A stretch of 64,000 nt of DNA from Burkholderia sp. WSM2232 (lineage in GTDB: Bacteria; Pseudomonadota; Gammaproteobacteria; Burkholderiales; Burkholderiaceae): assembly GCF_000472545.1 (NCBI RefSeq), contig NZ_AWZV01000019.1:86577-150576 (forward strand). Direction: 5' to 3'. A program made the position numbers and the translations under genes. Positions 8,650 through 16,871 of this stretch are shown piece after piece. Within the stretch, counting starts at the first letter, position 1, and every line of letters begins with the position of its first letter. Below the pieces are notes generated by a model. It saw only the letters and a list, made by a program, of their open reading frames with translations. It was not told the origin of the DNA and made no database searches.

Positions 8650-9579
8650 ATGGACCGGTTTCTAAGCATCGAGGCATTCGTGAGAGTGGCGGAGGCAAGC
8701 AGTTTCGTCGAAGCGGCCAGACAGCTGGGTGTGACGAGTTCGGTGGTGACTAACCGCATCCAGCAGCTTGAAAGGTTCGTCAACGCGCCGCTCTTTCACC
8801 GCAGCACGCGCCATGTCCGCCTTTCCGAAGTCGGCGAGGCTTTCTACCGCGAGTGCGCCGAGGTAGTGGGCCGCGTTAATGAGTTGACTGACCAGATGCG
8901 CGAGCTTCGCGCGACTCCGACCGGGCGTCTGCGCATTCAGATGCTTCCAGGCTTTGCTCTTGGGCATTTCGGCGCGCCGCTCGCCGAATTTAACCGACGC
9001 TATCCGGGAATCCAGCTCGATATCATCGTGAATGACCGCGTGGTGGACCCGGTGGAAGAGGGCTTCGATATCGCGTTCCAGATCTTTCCTCCTATTTCGG
9101 AGTCGCTCATTGAGCGTCGGCTGTTCAACGTTCGCCGACTCTTCTGTGCGTCACCTGCCTACCTGGAAAAGCATGGCGCACCGCAGCATCCGCGTGATTT
9201 GCTGGGGCACATAACCGCGCTCTATTCAGGCTATCCCTCGCGAAACCGCTGGACGATGACGAACGGTGCCGAGGTCGTGGAGATAGAGTTGCCCGGCATG
9301 ATCCGTTCGAATTCTGTTCATTTGCTGAAGGACTACGCGCTGACAGGCGGCGGTATCGTATGTCTGCCGACCCTGGTCGCGAGCGACGCGCTGGTCGACG
9401 GTACATTGGTGCCAATCCTGACGCACTACGACCTCTCGACATTGAGTTTCGCCGCTGTCTACCCCGCAACGCAGCGTCAGGCATTGAAGGTCAAGGCACT
9501 TGTCGAGTTTCTTATTGAATACCTGGGTAGCGAGCCGTCGTGGGATGTTCCGTTGCTCGAGCGCGGGTGGGTGCGTTAG
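8650..9579 (+). CDS. LysR-family transcriptional regulator of the hydroquinone operon
   Basis: LysR-type regulator of 309 aa. MDRFLSIEAFVRVAEASSFVEAARQLGV begins the N-terminal winged helix-turn-helix, so the ATG at 8650 fits and the upstream frame start at 8629 does not. The C-terminal effector domain (residues about 90-295) follows. It reads in the same direction as, and 122 bp ahead of, the hydroquinone operon, with the MFS gene behind it. That places it as the likely activator, with hydroquinone or a ring-cleavage intermediate as effector. This is inference from position. Confidence 0.88.
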   Translation: MDRFLSIEAFVRVAEASSFVEAARQLGVTSSVVTNRIQQLERFVNAPLFHRSTRHVRLSEVGEAFYRECAEVVGRVNELTDQMRELRATPTGRLRIQMLPGFALGHFGAPLAEFNRRYPGIQLDIIVNDRVVDPVEEGFDIAFQIFPPISESLIERRLFNVRRLFCASPAYLEKHGAPQHPRDLLGHITALYSGYPSRNRWTMTNGAEVVEIELPGMIRSNSVHLLKDYALTGGGIVCLPTLVASDALVDGTLVPILTHYDLSTLSFAAVYPATQRQALKVKALVEFLIEYLGSEPSWDVPLLERGWVR

Positions 9580-9594
9580 GCAAAGGCGCGAGCC

Positions 9595-9609
9595 GATTAT
9601 TCGGGAATC
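9595..9609. promoter_or_regulatory. Possible regulator-binding palindrome upstream of hapC
   Basis: GATTATTCGGGAATC contains the palindrome ATTC-GG-GAAT and lies about 93 bp before the first hap gene. It could be a LysR half of a T-N11-A site. It is short and may be chance. Confidence 0.25.
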
Positions 9610-9701
9610 GCAAATGCCGTAGTCGGTGCAGCGCAGGTTGTTGTGACCAGCCAATGCCCATAGAGTTGAATCTGACAAGCAGTTCAACACAGGAGACAGC
9701 A

Positions 9702-10196
9702 ATGACCGACACGGCATTCCATACCGTCTTTGGCTCGCTCGATAGCTATAAAAAAGGCGGCATTGAAATCACGAGCGGAAGCGCTCATCACTATGCCTTC
9801 TCGAACGTCTTCGAGGTGGCCTCCAGATCGGCGCCTTACGAAAAGGTCGTCGCGGGCAAGAACCTCGAATACGTCATTGAAGTGCTGCGGACCGAAGGCA
9901 CGTCGCCGTGGTTCGCATGTGCGCACGACGAATTCGCCATTCAGATGGATGGCGAAGTCCAGATCGAATTCATCAAGCTCGACAACCCGCCGACGTCAGG
10001 ACGCGGCACTGTGAGCGCGGGCACAAAGCCTGCCGGACGCAAGATGGGGTACGTCGTCCTGCGCAAGGGGCACCAGGCCCTGCTTCCCGCAGGCTGCGCA
10101 TACCGTTTTGTCGCAAGCAGACCCGGAGTTGCGCTTGTGCAGACCATTCTCGGTGAGTTGTCTGTGGAAAAGTGGGCAGATATCTGCCTGCACTGA
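9702..10196 (+). CDS. hapC: Hydroquinone 1,2-dioxygenase small subunit (HapC/PnpC-like)
   Basis: Small subunit of the two-component, non-haem Fe(II) ring-cleaving dioxygenase that opens hydroquinone to 4-hydroxymuconic semialdehyde. It is 164 aa from the ATG at 9702, behind AGGAGA at 9691-9696; the frame is open further upstream but without a ribosome site. The length matches the roughly 18-kDa small subunit of this enzyme class, and the next gene is the matching large subunit. I recognise it by overall sequence, size and operon context rather than by a single catalytic motif, since the iron ligands are on the large subunit. The family is a cupin-like fold. Confidence 0.82.
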   Translation: MTDTAFHTVFGSLDSYKKGGIEITSGSAHHYAFSNVFEVASRSAPYEKVVAGKNLEYVIEVLRTEGTSPWFACAHDEFAIQMDGEVQIEFIKLDNPPTSGRGTVSAGTKPAGRKMGYVVLRKGHQALLPAGCAYRFVASRPGVALVQTILGELSVEKWADICLH

Positions 10197-10236
10197 TCGC
10201 CCGACAGGCGACATTCAAATATCCTGGAGACAAGTT

Positions 10237-11267
10237 ATGGCACAGCTCGACACTCTCGACCATCCCACGGACTTTGCGGCAGACACGGTGCGCTCTACGT
10301 CGCCCGATGCGGTCACCGGCTACCGCCGCTTCCAGCTCGGCGAATTTGAGTTCCAGCGCGACGAGTATTTCGTGAAAATCAGTTGGCCGGCTAAGGGCCA
10401 GACGCGCACGCATGCCCTGCCGGCGGACGCTTTCCTGCGCGCGATGATGCGAGACGTGGCCTGGGGATTCTTCTACGGCTGGGTCAACTTCGACCACGTG
10501 TTCGGCACCCGCAACCACTATGGCAAGGTCGACGTATATGCGGGAACCTTCAACGGCATCCTGAAGGAAGCGGGCGTCGATTACACCGAGACGTTCGAAA
10601 CGCCGACCGTCATGGCAACGTTCAAGGCCATGCTGCACGACTGGACGAACGAGGGCTTTGACCCGTTCGCAGCTCCGGACGAAACCGGCACTGCGTTCGG
10701 CCGCAAGCATGGCGCGAACGACGCGGCAATCGAACGCACGCGCATTGCGACGCGCCGCATGCCGGGCCTCAAAGGCGATTCGCCGCTGCGCGACGACCTG
10801 CCGGTCAACCGCGCATTCCTCGACGTCGTCCAGGACGAGCCGGAAGTGCATATCGAACCGGGCTTCGACGGTGAACTTCACGCTTTCAACCTCTTTAAAT
10901 ATCTTTCGCGTTCCGACGTGACGTGGAATCCCTCAGTGACTTCCGTATGCGGCCTGAGCCTCTTCTGCCCGACAACCGAAGAGTTCATGCTGCCGGTATT
11001 TCACGGCAACGACCGTGTCGAATGGTTCCTGCAGCTCTCGGACGAAATCGTCTGGGATATCGGCGACAAGAACACCGGCGCGCCGCGTGCACGAATCACC
11101 ATGCGTGCGGGCGACATCTGTGCGATGCCTGCGACATCCGTCATCAGGGCTACTCGACAAAGCGCTCAATGCTGCTGGTCTGGGAAAACGCTACGCCTAA
11201 CCTGCCGCAGCGTTATGAGAGCGGTGAGTTGGCCCCGTACCCCATCGAATTCCAGGCCGTGAGCTAG
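10237..11267 (+). pseudogene. hapD: Hydroquinone 1,2-dioxygenase large subunit (HapD/PnpD-like), frameshifted
   Basis: Catalytic subunit of hydroquinone dioxygenase. The frame from ATG 10237 carries His256, Asn258 and Glu262 in FHGNDRVEW, three of the four iron ligands known for PnpD as I recall. At 11131-11135 the sequence GCGACATC lacks one G; restoring GCGGACATC gives ADIRHQGYS with His at residue 303, the expected fourth ligand, and a normal C-terminus (MLLVWENATPNLPQRYESGE) ending at 11267, 343 aa. As written, the frame continues with unrelated residues to 11262 and lacks that histidine. No slippery heptamer is present, so programmed frameshifting is unlikely. Either the strain is mutant here or one base was lost in sequencing. 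Confidence 0.85.
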
Positions 11268-11287
11268 CATAAAACCGAGGACGATTC

Positions 11288-12754
11288 ATGCAGACCCAAC
11301 TCTTCATTGACGGGCGTTTTGTTGACGCCGTTGACCGCGGCACGATCGATGTACTCAACCCGCACGACGGCTCACTCATCACAAAGATCGCGGCGGCCAC
11401 TGCGGCAGATGTCGATCTCGCTGTCGAAGCCGCAAGCCGCGCGTTTCCCAAATGGTCGGCATTGCCCGCCGCTGAACGCGGCCGGCTGCTGCTGCGCCTC
11501 GCCGACGCCATCGAGGCGAATGCCGAGGAGCTGGCGCAGCTCGAATCACTCGACACGGGCCACCCCATTCGCGATTCGCGCTCGCTCGACGTTCCCCGCA
11601 CCGCCGCGTGCTTCCGCTACTTCGGCGGCATGGCGGACAAGTTGCAAGGTTCGGTGATTCCCGTGGAAACAGGTTTTCTGAACTACGTGCAGCGCGCGCC
11701 AATTGGTGTCGTCGGTCAGATCGTTCCGTGGAACTTTCCGCTGATGTTCACGAGCTGGAAGATGGGCCCGGCTCTCGCCGCAGGCAACACGGTGGTGCTC
11801 AAGCCGTCGGAAATCACGCCGCTGTCGACGTTGCGCGTTGTCGAACTCATGGCTGAGGTGGGCTTTCCTGACGGCGTTGTGAATGTCGTTGCGGGCTACG
11901 GTCACACCGCCGGTCAGCGGCTCGCCGAACACCCGGGAGTGGGAAAAATCGCCTTCACGGGTTCGACGGCGACCGGCCGCCGGATTGTCGAGGCTTCGCA
12001 GGGCAACCTGAAGCGCGTGCAACTGGAACTTGGCGGCAAGGGCGCGAATATCGTGTTCGACGATGCAAACCTCGACGCTGCCATTAACGGCGCCGCGTGG
12101 GCCATCTTTCACAACCAGGGGCAGGCATGTATCGCGGGCTCGCGTCTTGTTCTGCATGAACGCATTGCCGACGAGTTCCTCGAGCGATTCGTTTCGCTGG
12201 CATCTTCGATTCGTATGGGCAACCCGCTCGACGCCGATACCGAAATGGGCCCGCTGACGTCCAGGCAGCATCTGGACCGCGTGCTGACGTTCGTCGACGT
12301 GGCGCGGGAACAGGGCGGTCGTGTCCTGACGGGCGGTAGCGCGCCGCAGGATAGCGCGCTCGCCAACGGCTATTACGTCCGTCCAACAGTCATCGAGACG
12401 AAGAGTGCGTTCGACCGTATCGCCCAGGAAGAGGTATTCGGCCCGTTCGTCACGGTTCTGCGCTTTGGCAGCGATGATGAAGCGCTGGCCATTGCAAACT
12501 CGACGGAATATGGCCTGGGCAGTGGCCTGTGGACTCGTGACCTCGCGCGCGCGCACAAGACCGCGTCGCGAATCGACGCAGGCATGTGCTGGATTAACTG
12601 CTACAAGCGCGTCAATCCCGGGAGTCCTTTCGGCGGTGTAGGTAAGTCGGGTTACGGCCGCGAAATGGGCTTTGAAGCAATGCACGATTACACCGAAGCG
12701 CGCTCGGTGTGGGTCAATGTCGACGGTAACGTACCGCCGCACTTCAAGCGCTGA
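11288..12754 (+). CDS. hapE: 4-hydroxymuconic semialdehyde dehydrogenase (HapE/PnpE-like)
   Basis: NAD(P)-dependent aldehyde dehydrogenase of 488 aa that would oxidise 4-hydroxymuconic semialdehyde to maleylacetate. Family landmarks are present: PWNFPL at 147-152, FTGST at 223-227, catalytic Glu247 in LELGGKG, nucleophile Cys281 in NQGQACIAGS, and EEVFGPF in the C-terminal part. It starts 20 bp after the dioxygenase subunit. The general fold is certain; the precise substrate is assigned from its place between the hydroquinone dioxygenase and maleylacetate reductase genes. Confidence 0.9.
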   Translation: MQTQLFIDGRFVDAVDRGTIDVLNPHDGSLITKIAAATAADVDLAVEAASRAFPKWSALPAAERGRLLLRLADAIEANAEELAQLESLDTGHPIRDSRSLDVPRTAACFRYFGGMADKLQGSVIPVETGFLNYVQRAPIGVVGQIVPWNFPLMFTSWKMGPALAAGNTVVLKPSEITPLSTLRVVELMAEVGFPDGVVNVVAGYGHTAGQRLAEHPGVGKIAFTGSTATGRRIVEASQGNLKRVQLELGGKGANIVFDDANLDAAINGAAWAIFHNQGQACIAGSRLVLHERIADEFLERFVSLASSIRMGNPLDADTEMGPLTSRQHLDRVLTFVDVAREQGGRVLTGGSAPQDSALANGYYVRPTVIETKSAFDRIAQEEVFGPFVTVLRFGSDDEALAIANSTEYGLGSGLWTRDLARAHKTASRIDAGMCWINCYKRVNPGSPFGGVGKSGYGREMGFEAMHDYTEARSVWVNVDGNVPPHFKR

Positions 12755-12761
12755 GGTCTCC

Positions 12762-13829
12762 ATGCAGGGCTTTGTTTATCAGGGAACTCCTTCGCGTGTT
12801 GTTTTCGAATGGGGTGCGCTCGCGAGGCTGCCCGAGGAGTTGACGACGCTCGGCGCGAGGCGGGCGCTGATTCTCTCGACACCCGAGCAGCGCCATCTTG
12901 CTGACCAGGCGGCGGGCGTACTCGGCGAACGCGCTGCGGGCGTCTGTGCCGAGGCGGTCATGCATGTTCCGCTCGAGGTTGCCCGCGCGGCGCGCGCGAC
13001 GGCCCGGGAACTGGATGCTGACTGTTGCATCGCGATTGGGGGCGGGTCCACCATCGGTCTAGGCAAGGCGATCGCACTCGAGTCGTCCCTGCCCATTCTT
13101 GCGGTGCCAACAACCTACGCAGGGTCCGAGATGACACCAATCTACGGCCTGACAGAAGGCCGTTTGAAACGCACTGGCCGCGATGCAAGAGTGTTGCCGC
13201 GCACCGTTCTCTACGACCCTTCCCTGACGCTGTCGCTGCCCGCGGCTATTTCGGCAGCCTCCGGAATGAATGCACTCGCGCATGCGGTCGAGGCGCTTTA
13301 TGCCGAGGACGCGAACCCGGTCATCAGCCTGATGGCCGAGGAGTCCATCCGCGCGCTCGGCGAAGCGTTGCCCGTGATTGCGAGCACGCCGGACGACCAT
13401 GACATGCGTAGCCGGGCGTTGTATGGCGCCTGGCTCGCGGGGACCTGCCTCGGCGCGGTCAGCATGGCGATTCATCACAAGCTGTGCCATACGCTGGGCG
13501 GCACCTTCAACCTGCCGCACGCACAGACCCATGCGGCGATGTTGCCGCATACGGCCCACTACAACCACGCTGCGGCTCCTGAGGCGTTGCGCCGCGTTGC
13601 GCGGGCGCTGGGCGGCAGCGATGCCGCGCAGGCCGGTCCGCTGCTGTTCGCCCTGAACGCGAAGCTAGGTATCGCTGCCGCGCTTGCGGACATCGGCATG
13701 CGCGAGGACGGCCTCGACGAGGCAGCGGATATTGCCTGCCAGAACCCCTATGCGAATCCCCGGCCGATTGAGCGCGCGGCTATTCGTGCGCTGCTGCAGG
13801 ACGCGTGGGAAGGCCGCGCACCGCGCTGA
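12762..13829 (+). CDS. hapF: Maleylacetate reductase
   Basis: Iron-containing-alcohol-dehydrogenase-family enzyme of 355 aa that reduces maleylacetate to 3-oxoadipate with NAD(P)H. The start MQGFVYQGTPSRVVFEWG at 12762 is 7 bp after the dehydrogenase stop and gives the usual maleylacetate reductase N-terminus. Signatures include IGGGSTIGLGKAIAL (nucleotide binding), VPTTYAGSEMTPIYGLTE, HAVEALYAEDANP and HKLCHTLGGTFNLPHAQTHA. It joins the hydroquinone and hydroxyquinol branches of this operon, since both dioxygenase routes lead to maleylacetate. Confidence 0.93.
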   Translation: MQGFVYQGTPSRVVFEWGALARLPEELTTLGARRALILSTPEQRHLADQAAGVLGERAAGVCAEAVMHVPLEVARAARATARELDADCCIAIGGGSTIGLGKAIALESSLPILAVPTTYAGSEMTPIYGLTEGRLKRTGRDARVLPRTVLYDPSLTLSLPAAISAASGMNALAHAVEALYAEDANPVISLMAEESIRALGEALPVIASTPDDHDMRSRALYGAWLAGTCLGAVSMAIHHKLCHTLGGTFNLPHAQTHAAMLPHTAHYNHAAAPEALRRVARALGGSDAAQAGPLLFALNAKLGIAAALADIGMREDGLDEAADIACQNPYANPRPIERAAIRALLQDAWEGRAPR

Positions 13830-13858
13830 ACCGCGGCCGGATATGAATGGAGACAGAC

Positions 13859-14731
13859 GTGACAACTGAACATGACGATAGCGATATGCGGCTGACCGAG
13901 CAGGTGGTTGCCAGCTTCGCAGGAACTCCGGACGCTCGCCTGCGCACTTTGATGCAGAGCCTTGTGCGGCACATGCACGCCTTCGTTCGCGAGACGGAGT
14001 TGACTGAGGAGGAGTGGATGTCCGCCATTCGCTTTCTCACCGAGACGGGCAAGATGTGCGATGAGGTCGTGCGTCAGGAGTTCATCCTGTTGTCGGATAC
14101 GCTGGGCGTCTCTATGCTGGTCGATGCGATCAATCATCGGTTTTCGACTGGAGCAACGGACACGACGGTGTTTGGCCCGTTCTATATAAAAGGCATGCCA
14201 GAGCGTGCGTACGGCGAAAACATGGCCTATACACCGGGCGTGCCCGCTGTCGTACATGGTCAGGTGCGCGGCACCGATGGCATTCCGATTGCCAACGCAG
14301 TGCTCGACGTATGGCAGACCGCTGAAAATGGCATGTATTCCGGACAGGATGCCGCGCAGCCGCTCGGCAACCTGCGCGGCCGATACCGCACGGACGCCGA
14401 AGGGCGTTATGCAATTACCACGATTCTGCCTGTCAGCTATCCCATTCCAACGGATGGTCCGGTCGGCAGGATGCTCGATGCGACAGGTCGGCACCCCTGG
14501 CGGCCCGCACACCTGCACTTCATGATCGACGCTCCGGGGCACCGAAGGCTCGTGACTCATCTCTTCGATCAGGACGACAAATACCTCGAGTCAGATGCGG
14601 TTTTCGGTGTCAAACCATCACTCCTCGTCTGTTACCGCGAGCGAACAGCAGGCGATGACCTCGCTCGTCGTTTCAATTTGAACGGCCCGTATCGCGAGGC
14701 GAACTACGACTTCGTTCTCGACCGGAGCTGA
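13859..14731 (+). CDS. hapG: Hydroxyquinol 1,2-dioxygenase (intradiol)
   Basis: Intradiol Fe(III) dioxygenase that cleaves 1,2,4-trihydroxybenzene to maleylacetate. A GTG start at 13859 is preferred: GGAGACAGAC directly before it is the same ribosome site used by hapC and the MFS gene, whereas ATG 13847 would place that site inside the gene. This gives 290 aa. The N-terminal helical dimerisation domain (about 1-100) precedes the catalytic beta domain, with iron ligands Tyr near 160 (NGMYSGQ), Tyr near 194 (VSYPIP), and His218 and His220 (PAHLHF). The length and ligand spacing fit hydroxyquinol rather than catechol dioxygenases. Confidence 0.9.
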   Translation: MTTEHDDSDMRLTEQVVASFAGTPDARLRTLMQSLVRHMHAFVRETELTEEEWMSAIRFLTETGKMCDEVVRQEFILLSDTLGVSMLVDAINHRFSTGATDTTVFGPFYIKGMPERAYGENMAYTPGVPAVVHGQVRGTDGIPIANAVLDVWQTAENGMYSGQDAAQPLGNLRGRYRTDAEGRYAITTILPVSYPIPTDGPVGRMLDATGRHPWRPAHLHFMIDAPGHRRLVTHLFDQDDKYLESDAVFGVKPSLLVCYRERTAGDDLARRFNLNGPYREANYDFVLDRS

Positions 14732-14734
14732 CCC

Positions 14735-15046
14735 ATGCGTCGCTATTTCGCAGTCTTTGCCACTGACAAGCCGGATATGCGCGAGGTCCGCGAGCGTGTG
14801 CGACCAAGTCATCGGAACTATTTGCAGAATGCATCCGAGCATGGCGTTTTCGTCCGTCTTGGAGGCCCTACGCTCGCGCCCCTGTGTAATGCGATGAACG
14901 GTACGCTTCTCGTCGTCGAGGCAGACGACATTGATGCCGTTATGCGGTTTATCGGAGAGGACCCGTACATGAAAGAGGGATTGTTCTCGCGGGTAGAGGT
15001 CCGTCCGTGGGACTGGAGCCTCGGAAATCCTGAGCAACGGGTTTGA
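14735..15046 (+). CDS. hapH: YciI-like domain protein (HapH-like)
   Basis: Small protein of 103 aa starting 3 bp after the hydroxyquinol dioxygenase stop. Features such as FAVFATDKPDMREVRERVRPSHRNYL, GGPTLAP and a DDIDAVMRFIGEDPYMKEGLF segment are those of the YCII superfamily (dimeric alpha-beta barrel, related to muconolactone isomerase and chlorophenol-pathway dehalogenase-like proteins). Its counterpart in known hydroquinone operons has no proven role. It might act on a reactive pathway intermediate or tautomer. The family call is good, the function open. Confidence 0.8.
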   Translation: MRRYFAVFATDKPDMREVRERVRPSHRNYLQNASEHGVFVRLGGPTLAPLCNAMNGTLLVVEADDIDAVMRFIGEDPYMKEGLFSRVEVRPWDWSLGNPEQRV

Positions 15047-15049
15047 GCA

Positions 15050-15391
15050 ATGACCGAAACCCGGTTATGTCGTCTCGACGAAGTGCCGGATGGCGGTGCT
15101 CGGGTTATCCGCGAAGAGTCAATGGGGCGTTCCATTGTCGTTGTTCGGCGTGACGATAAAGTCTGGGCCTACGTGAATCGCTGCCCGCACTTTTCAGTAC
15201 CGCTGGAATTCGAGCCTGGACATATTTTCTGCTATCGGTCACAGGTCTTGATGTGCGCTCATCATAGCGCGCTGTTCAGGTTTGAAGATGGAAGGTGTAT
15301 TGAAGGACCCTGCAAAGGTGCCTCCCTGGATACGGTTCCTGTGAAGATTGACCATGACTTGCGGGTCGTCTTCGACAGTGTTCGCACCTGA
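15050..15391 (+). CDS. hapI: Rieske-type [2Fe-2S] ferredoxin (HapI-like)
   Basis: Electron-transfer protein of 113 aa beginning 3 bp after the YciI-like gene. The two Rieske half motifs are complete: Cys45-Pro-His47 (RCPHFSV) and Cys69-Ala-His-His72 (MCAHHSALF). No signal peptide or membrane segment is seen, so it is a soluble single-domain ferredoxin. A ferredoxin in an extradiol-type pathway may keep or restore the dioxygenase iron in the ferrous state, as XylT does for catechol 2,3-dioxygenase; that role is inference. No reductase gene is adjacent. It is the last gene of the tightly spaced operon. Confidence 0.88.
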   Translation: MTETRLCRLDEVPDGGARVIREESMGRSIVVVRRDDKVWAYVNRCPHFSVPLEFEPGHIFCYRSQVLMCAHHSALFRFEDGRCIEGPCKGASLDTVPVKIDHDLRVVFDSVRT

Positions 15392-15536
15392 CCATCGGCT
15401 TTAGATTTGCACCAATCTGACTGGTGACTGCTTACGCTGGTCGGATTTCCTGCGGCGATCAATGCCTCTTGCTGAAACGCCGTATCGCATTAAATTAGTA
15501 TAACGAAGCAAATTAAATAAACAACGGAGGCACTGA

Positions 15537-16625
15537 ATGAAACCACGGTTTGGAGCAATTGCAATTGTCGTTCTCTCCCAGGGGGCGTGGGCTCAAAGCA
15601 GCGTGACGATGTTCGGCCTCATCGACGCCGGAATAAGTTACGTGAGCAATGAGGGCGGGGGCAAGAACGTTAAGTTTGACGACGGAATTTTTACCCCGAA
15701 CCTGTTCGGCCTTCAGGGTGTAGAGGATTTGGGTGGAGGCTATCGCGCGATATTCGCGCTCGTCGACCAGTTCTCGATGGCTAACGGCAGCATGGTTGGA
15801 AACGGGATTTTTGCGCGCAATGCGTACGTTGGGCTGGCAAGCGATCGGCTCGGTAGCCTCACGCTCGGCAACCAGTATGAGTTCATGGTCGATTCGATCT
15901 TCGCGAAGGGAAATGACATTGCGATGGACCTCACCGGCCTCTATGGTTTTCGCAACGGCCCGTTCCGGGGTTTGTCGCTTCCGGGTAATCCGACAGGAGC
16001 GTTTGACTGGGACCGGGTCGCGGGGAGTAAGCCGGTTGCAAGTTCCGCGAAGTACAGGTCCCCCAGCGTTGCAGGGTTTTCCGGCGGTGTGATGTACGGA
16101 TTTGGTGGACTCGCCGGCTCGATTGGGGCAAACAATACTGTCAGCGCCGGGCTGAACTATGACTCGGGGTCTTTCGGACTGGGAGCGGCATACACCAATG
16201 AAAAGTACGCGGCGGCCGCTGGCGTACCGTCCGCGAGCGTCCGCAACTGGGGCGCGGGAATGCACTATTCCTTCGGAGCAGTAACTGCTAAAGCGACGGT
16301 CACGACTGTCCACAACTCTTTTAACGGTGCCGGGGTATGGATGGCTGAAGCGGGCAGCGTATGGAGAATAAGACCCGATGTGTTCCTCGGCGCCAGTTAC
16401 ATGTACATGAAAGGCAACGAAACGCTCAATGACAACCATGCGCATCAGGTTAATGCATCGCTGCAGTATTTTTTATCAAAGCGGACCATGGTGTATGCAG
16501 CGGCGGCCTATCAGCGCGCTAATGCCGGCGCAAACGCGCAGATAAATGGCATTCTGGATCCGGATGGCGCGTCCAGTTCCTCAAATCAGACTATCGCCCG
16601 TATCGGAGTGCACACGTTGTTTTGA
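15537..16625 (+). CDS. Outer-membrane porin (Gram-negative porin family)
   Basis: Burkholderiales-type trimeric porin of 362 aa. A signal peptide ends at GAWAQ (about residue 19), followed by SSVTMFGLIDAGISYVSN, the standard first beta-strand of these porins, and the chain ends in aromatic-terminated HTLF, the outer-membrane insertion signal. CGGAGG lies 6 bases before the ATG. It follows the hydroquinone operon by 145 bp with the same orientation and may serve uptake of the aromatic substrate. The signal peptide is slightly short and lacks the usual early lysines; specificity cannot be predicted. Confidence 0.9.
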   Translation: MKPRFGAIAIVVLSQGAWAQSSVTMFGLIDAGISYVSNEGGGKNVKFDDGIFTPNLFGLQGVEDLGGGYRAIFALVDQFSMANGSMVGNGIFARNAYVGLASDRLGSLTLGNQYEFMVDSIFAKGNDIAMDLTGLYGFRNGPFRGLSLPGNPTGAFDWDRVAGSKPVASSAKYRSPSVAGFSGGVMYGFGGLAGSIGANNTVSAGLNYDSGSFGLGAAYTNEKYAAAAGVPSASVRNWGAGMHYSFGAVTAKATVTTVHNSFNGAGVWMAEAGSVWRIRPDVFLGASYMYMKGNETLNDNHAHQVNASLQYFLSKRTMVYAAAAYQRANAGANAQINGILDPDGASSSSNQTIARIGVHTLF

Positions 16626-16871
16626 CGGGCGACATTGCCGCCTCACGAGCACGCGTCTGGTTCCCGATATGCGCACTGTTAAGCCAAAGCTTCATGGCAT
16701 CTCGACATGCCGCTATTCGCAATTGCATTGCGCAGCTATGATCTGGCACGGGGCAAGGCATTGGAATACGTCCCTCTGCGCCGGATTGCGACGATTGTCC
16801 TTGCCGCGTCGGCTGCGCCGTGTTGGGAGAAAGCGGCTTCTTGCGGGTCTTGAAACTCGAAGGGGGATGTC

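Noticed and set aside
11120..11145. Programmed ribosomal frameshift in the hydroquinone dioxygenase gene
   Set aside because: No slippery heptamer or downstream structure is evident and related enzymes are read in one frame; a simple base loss explains it.
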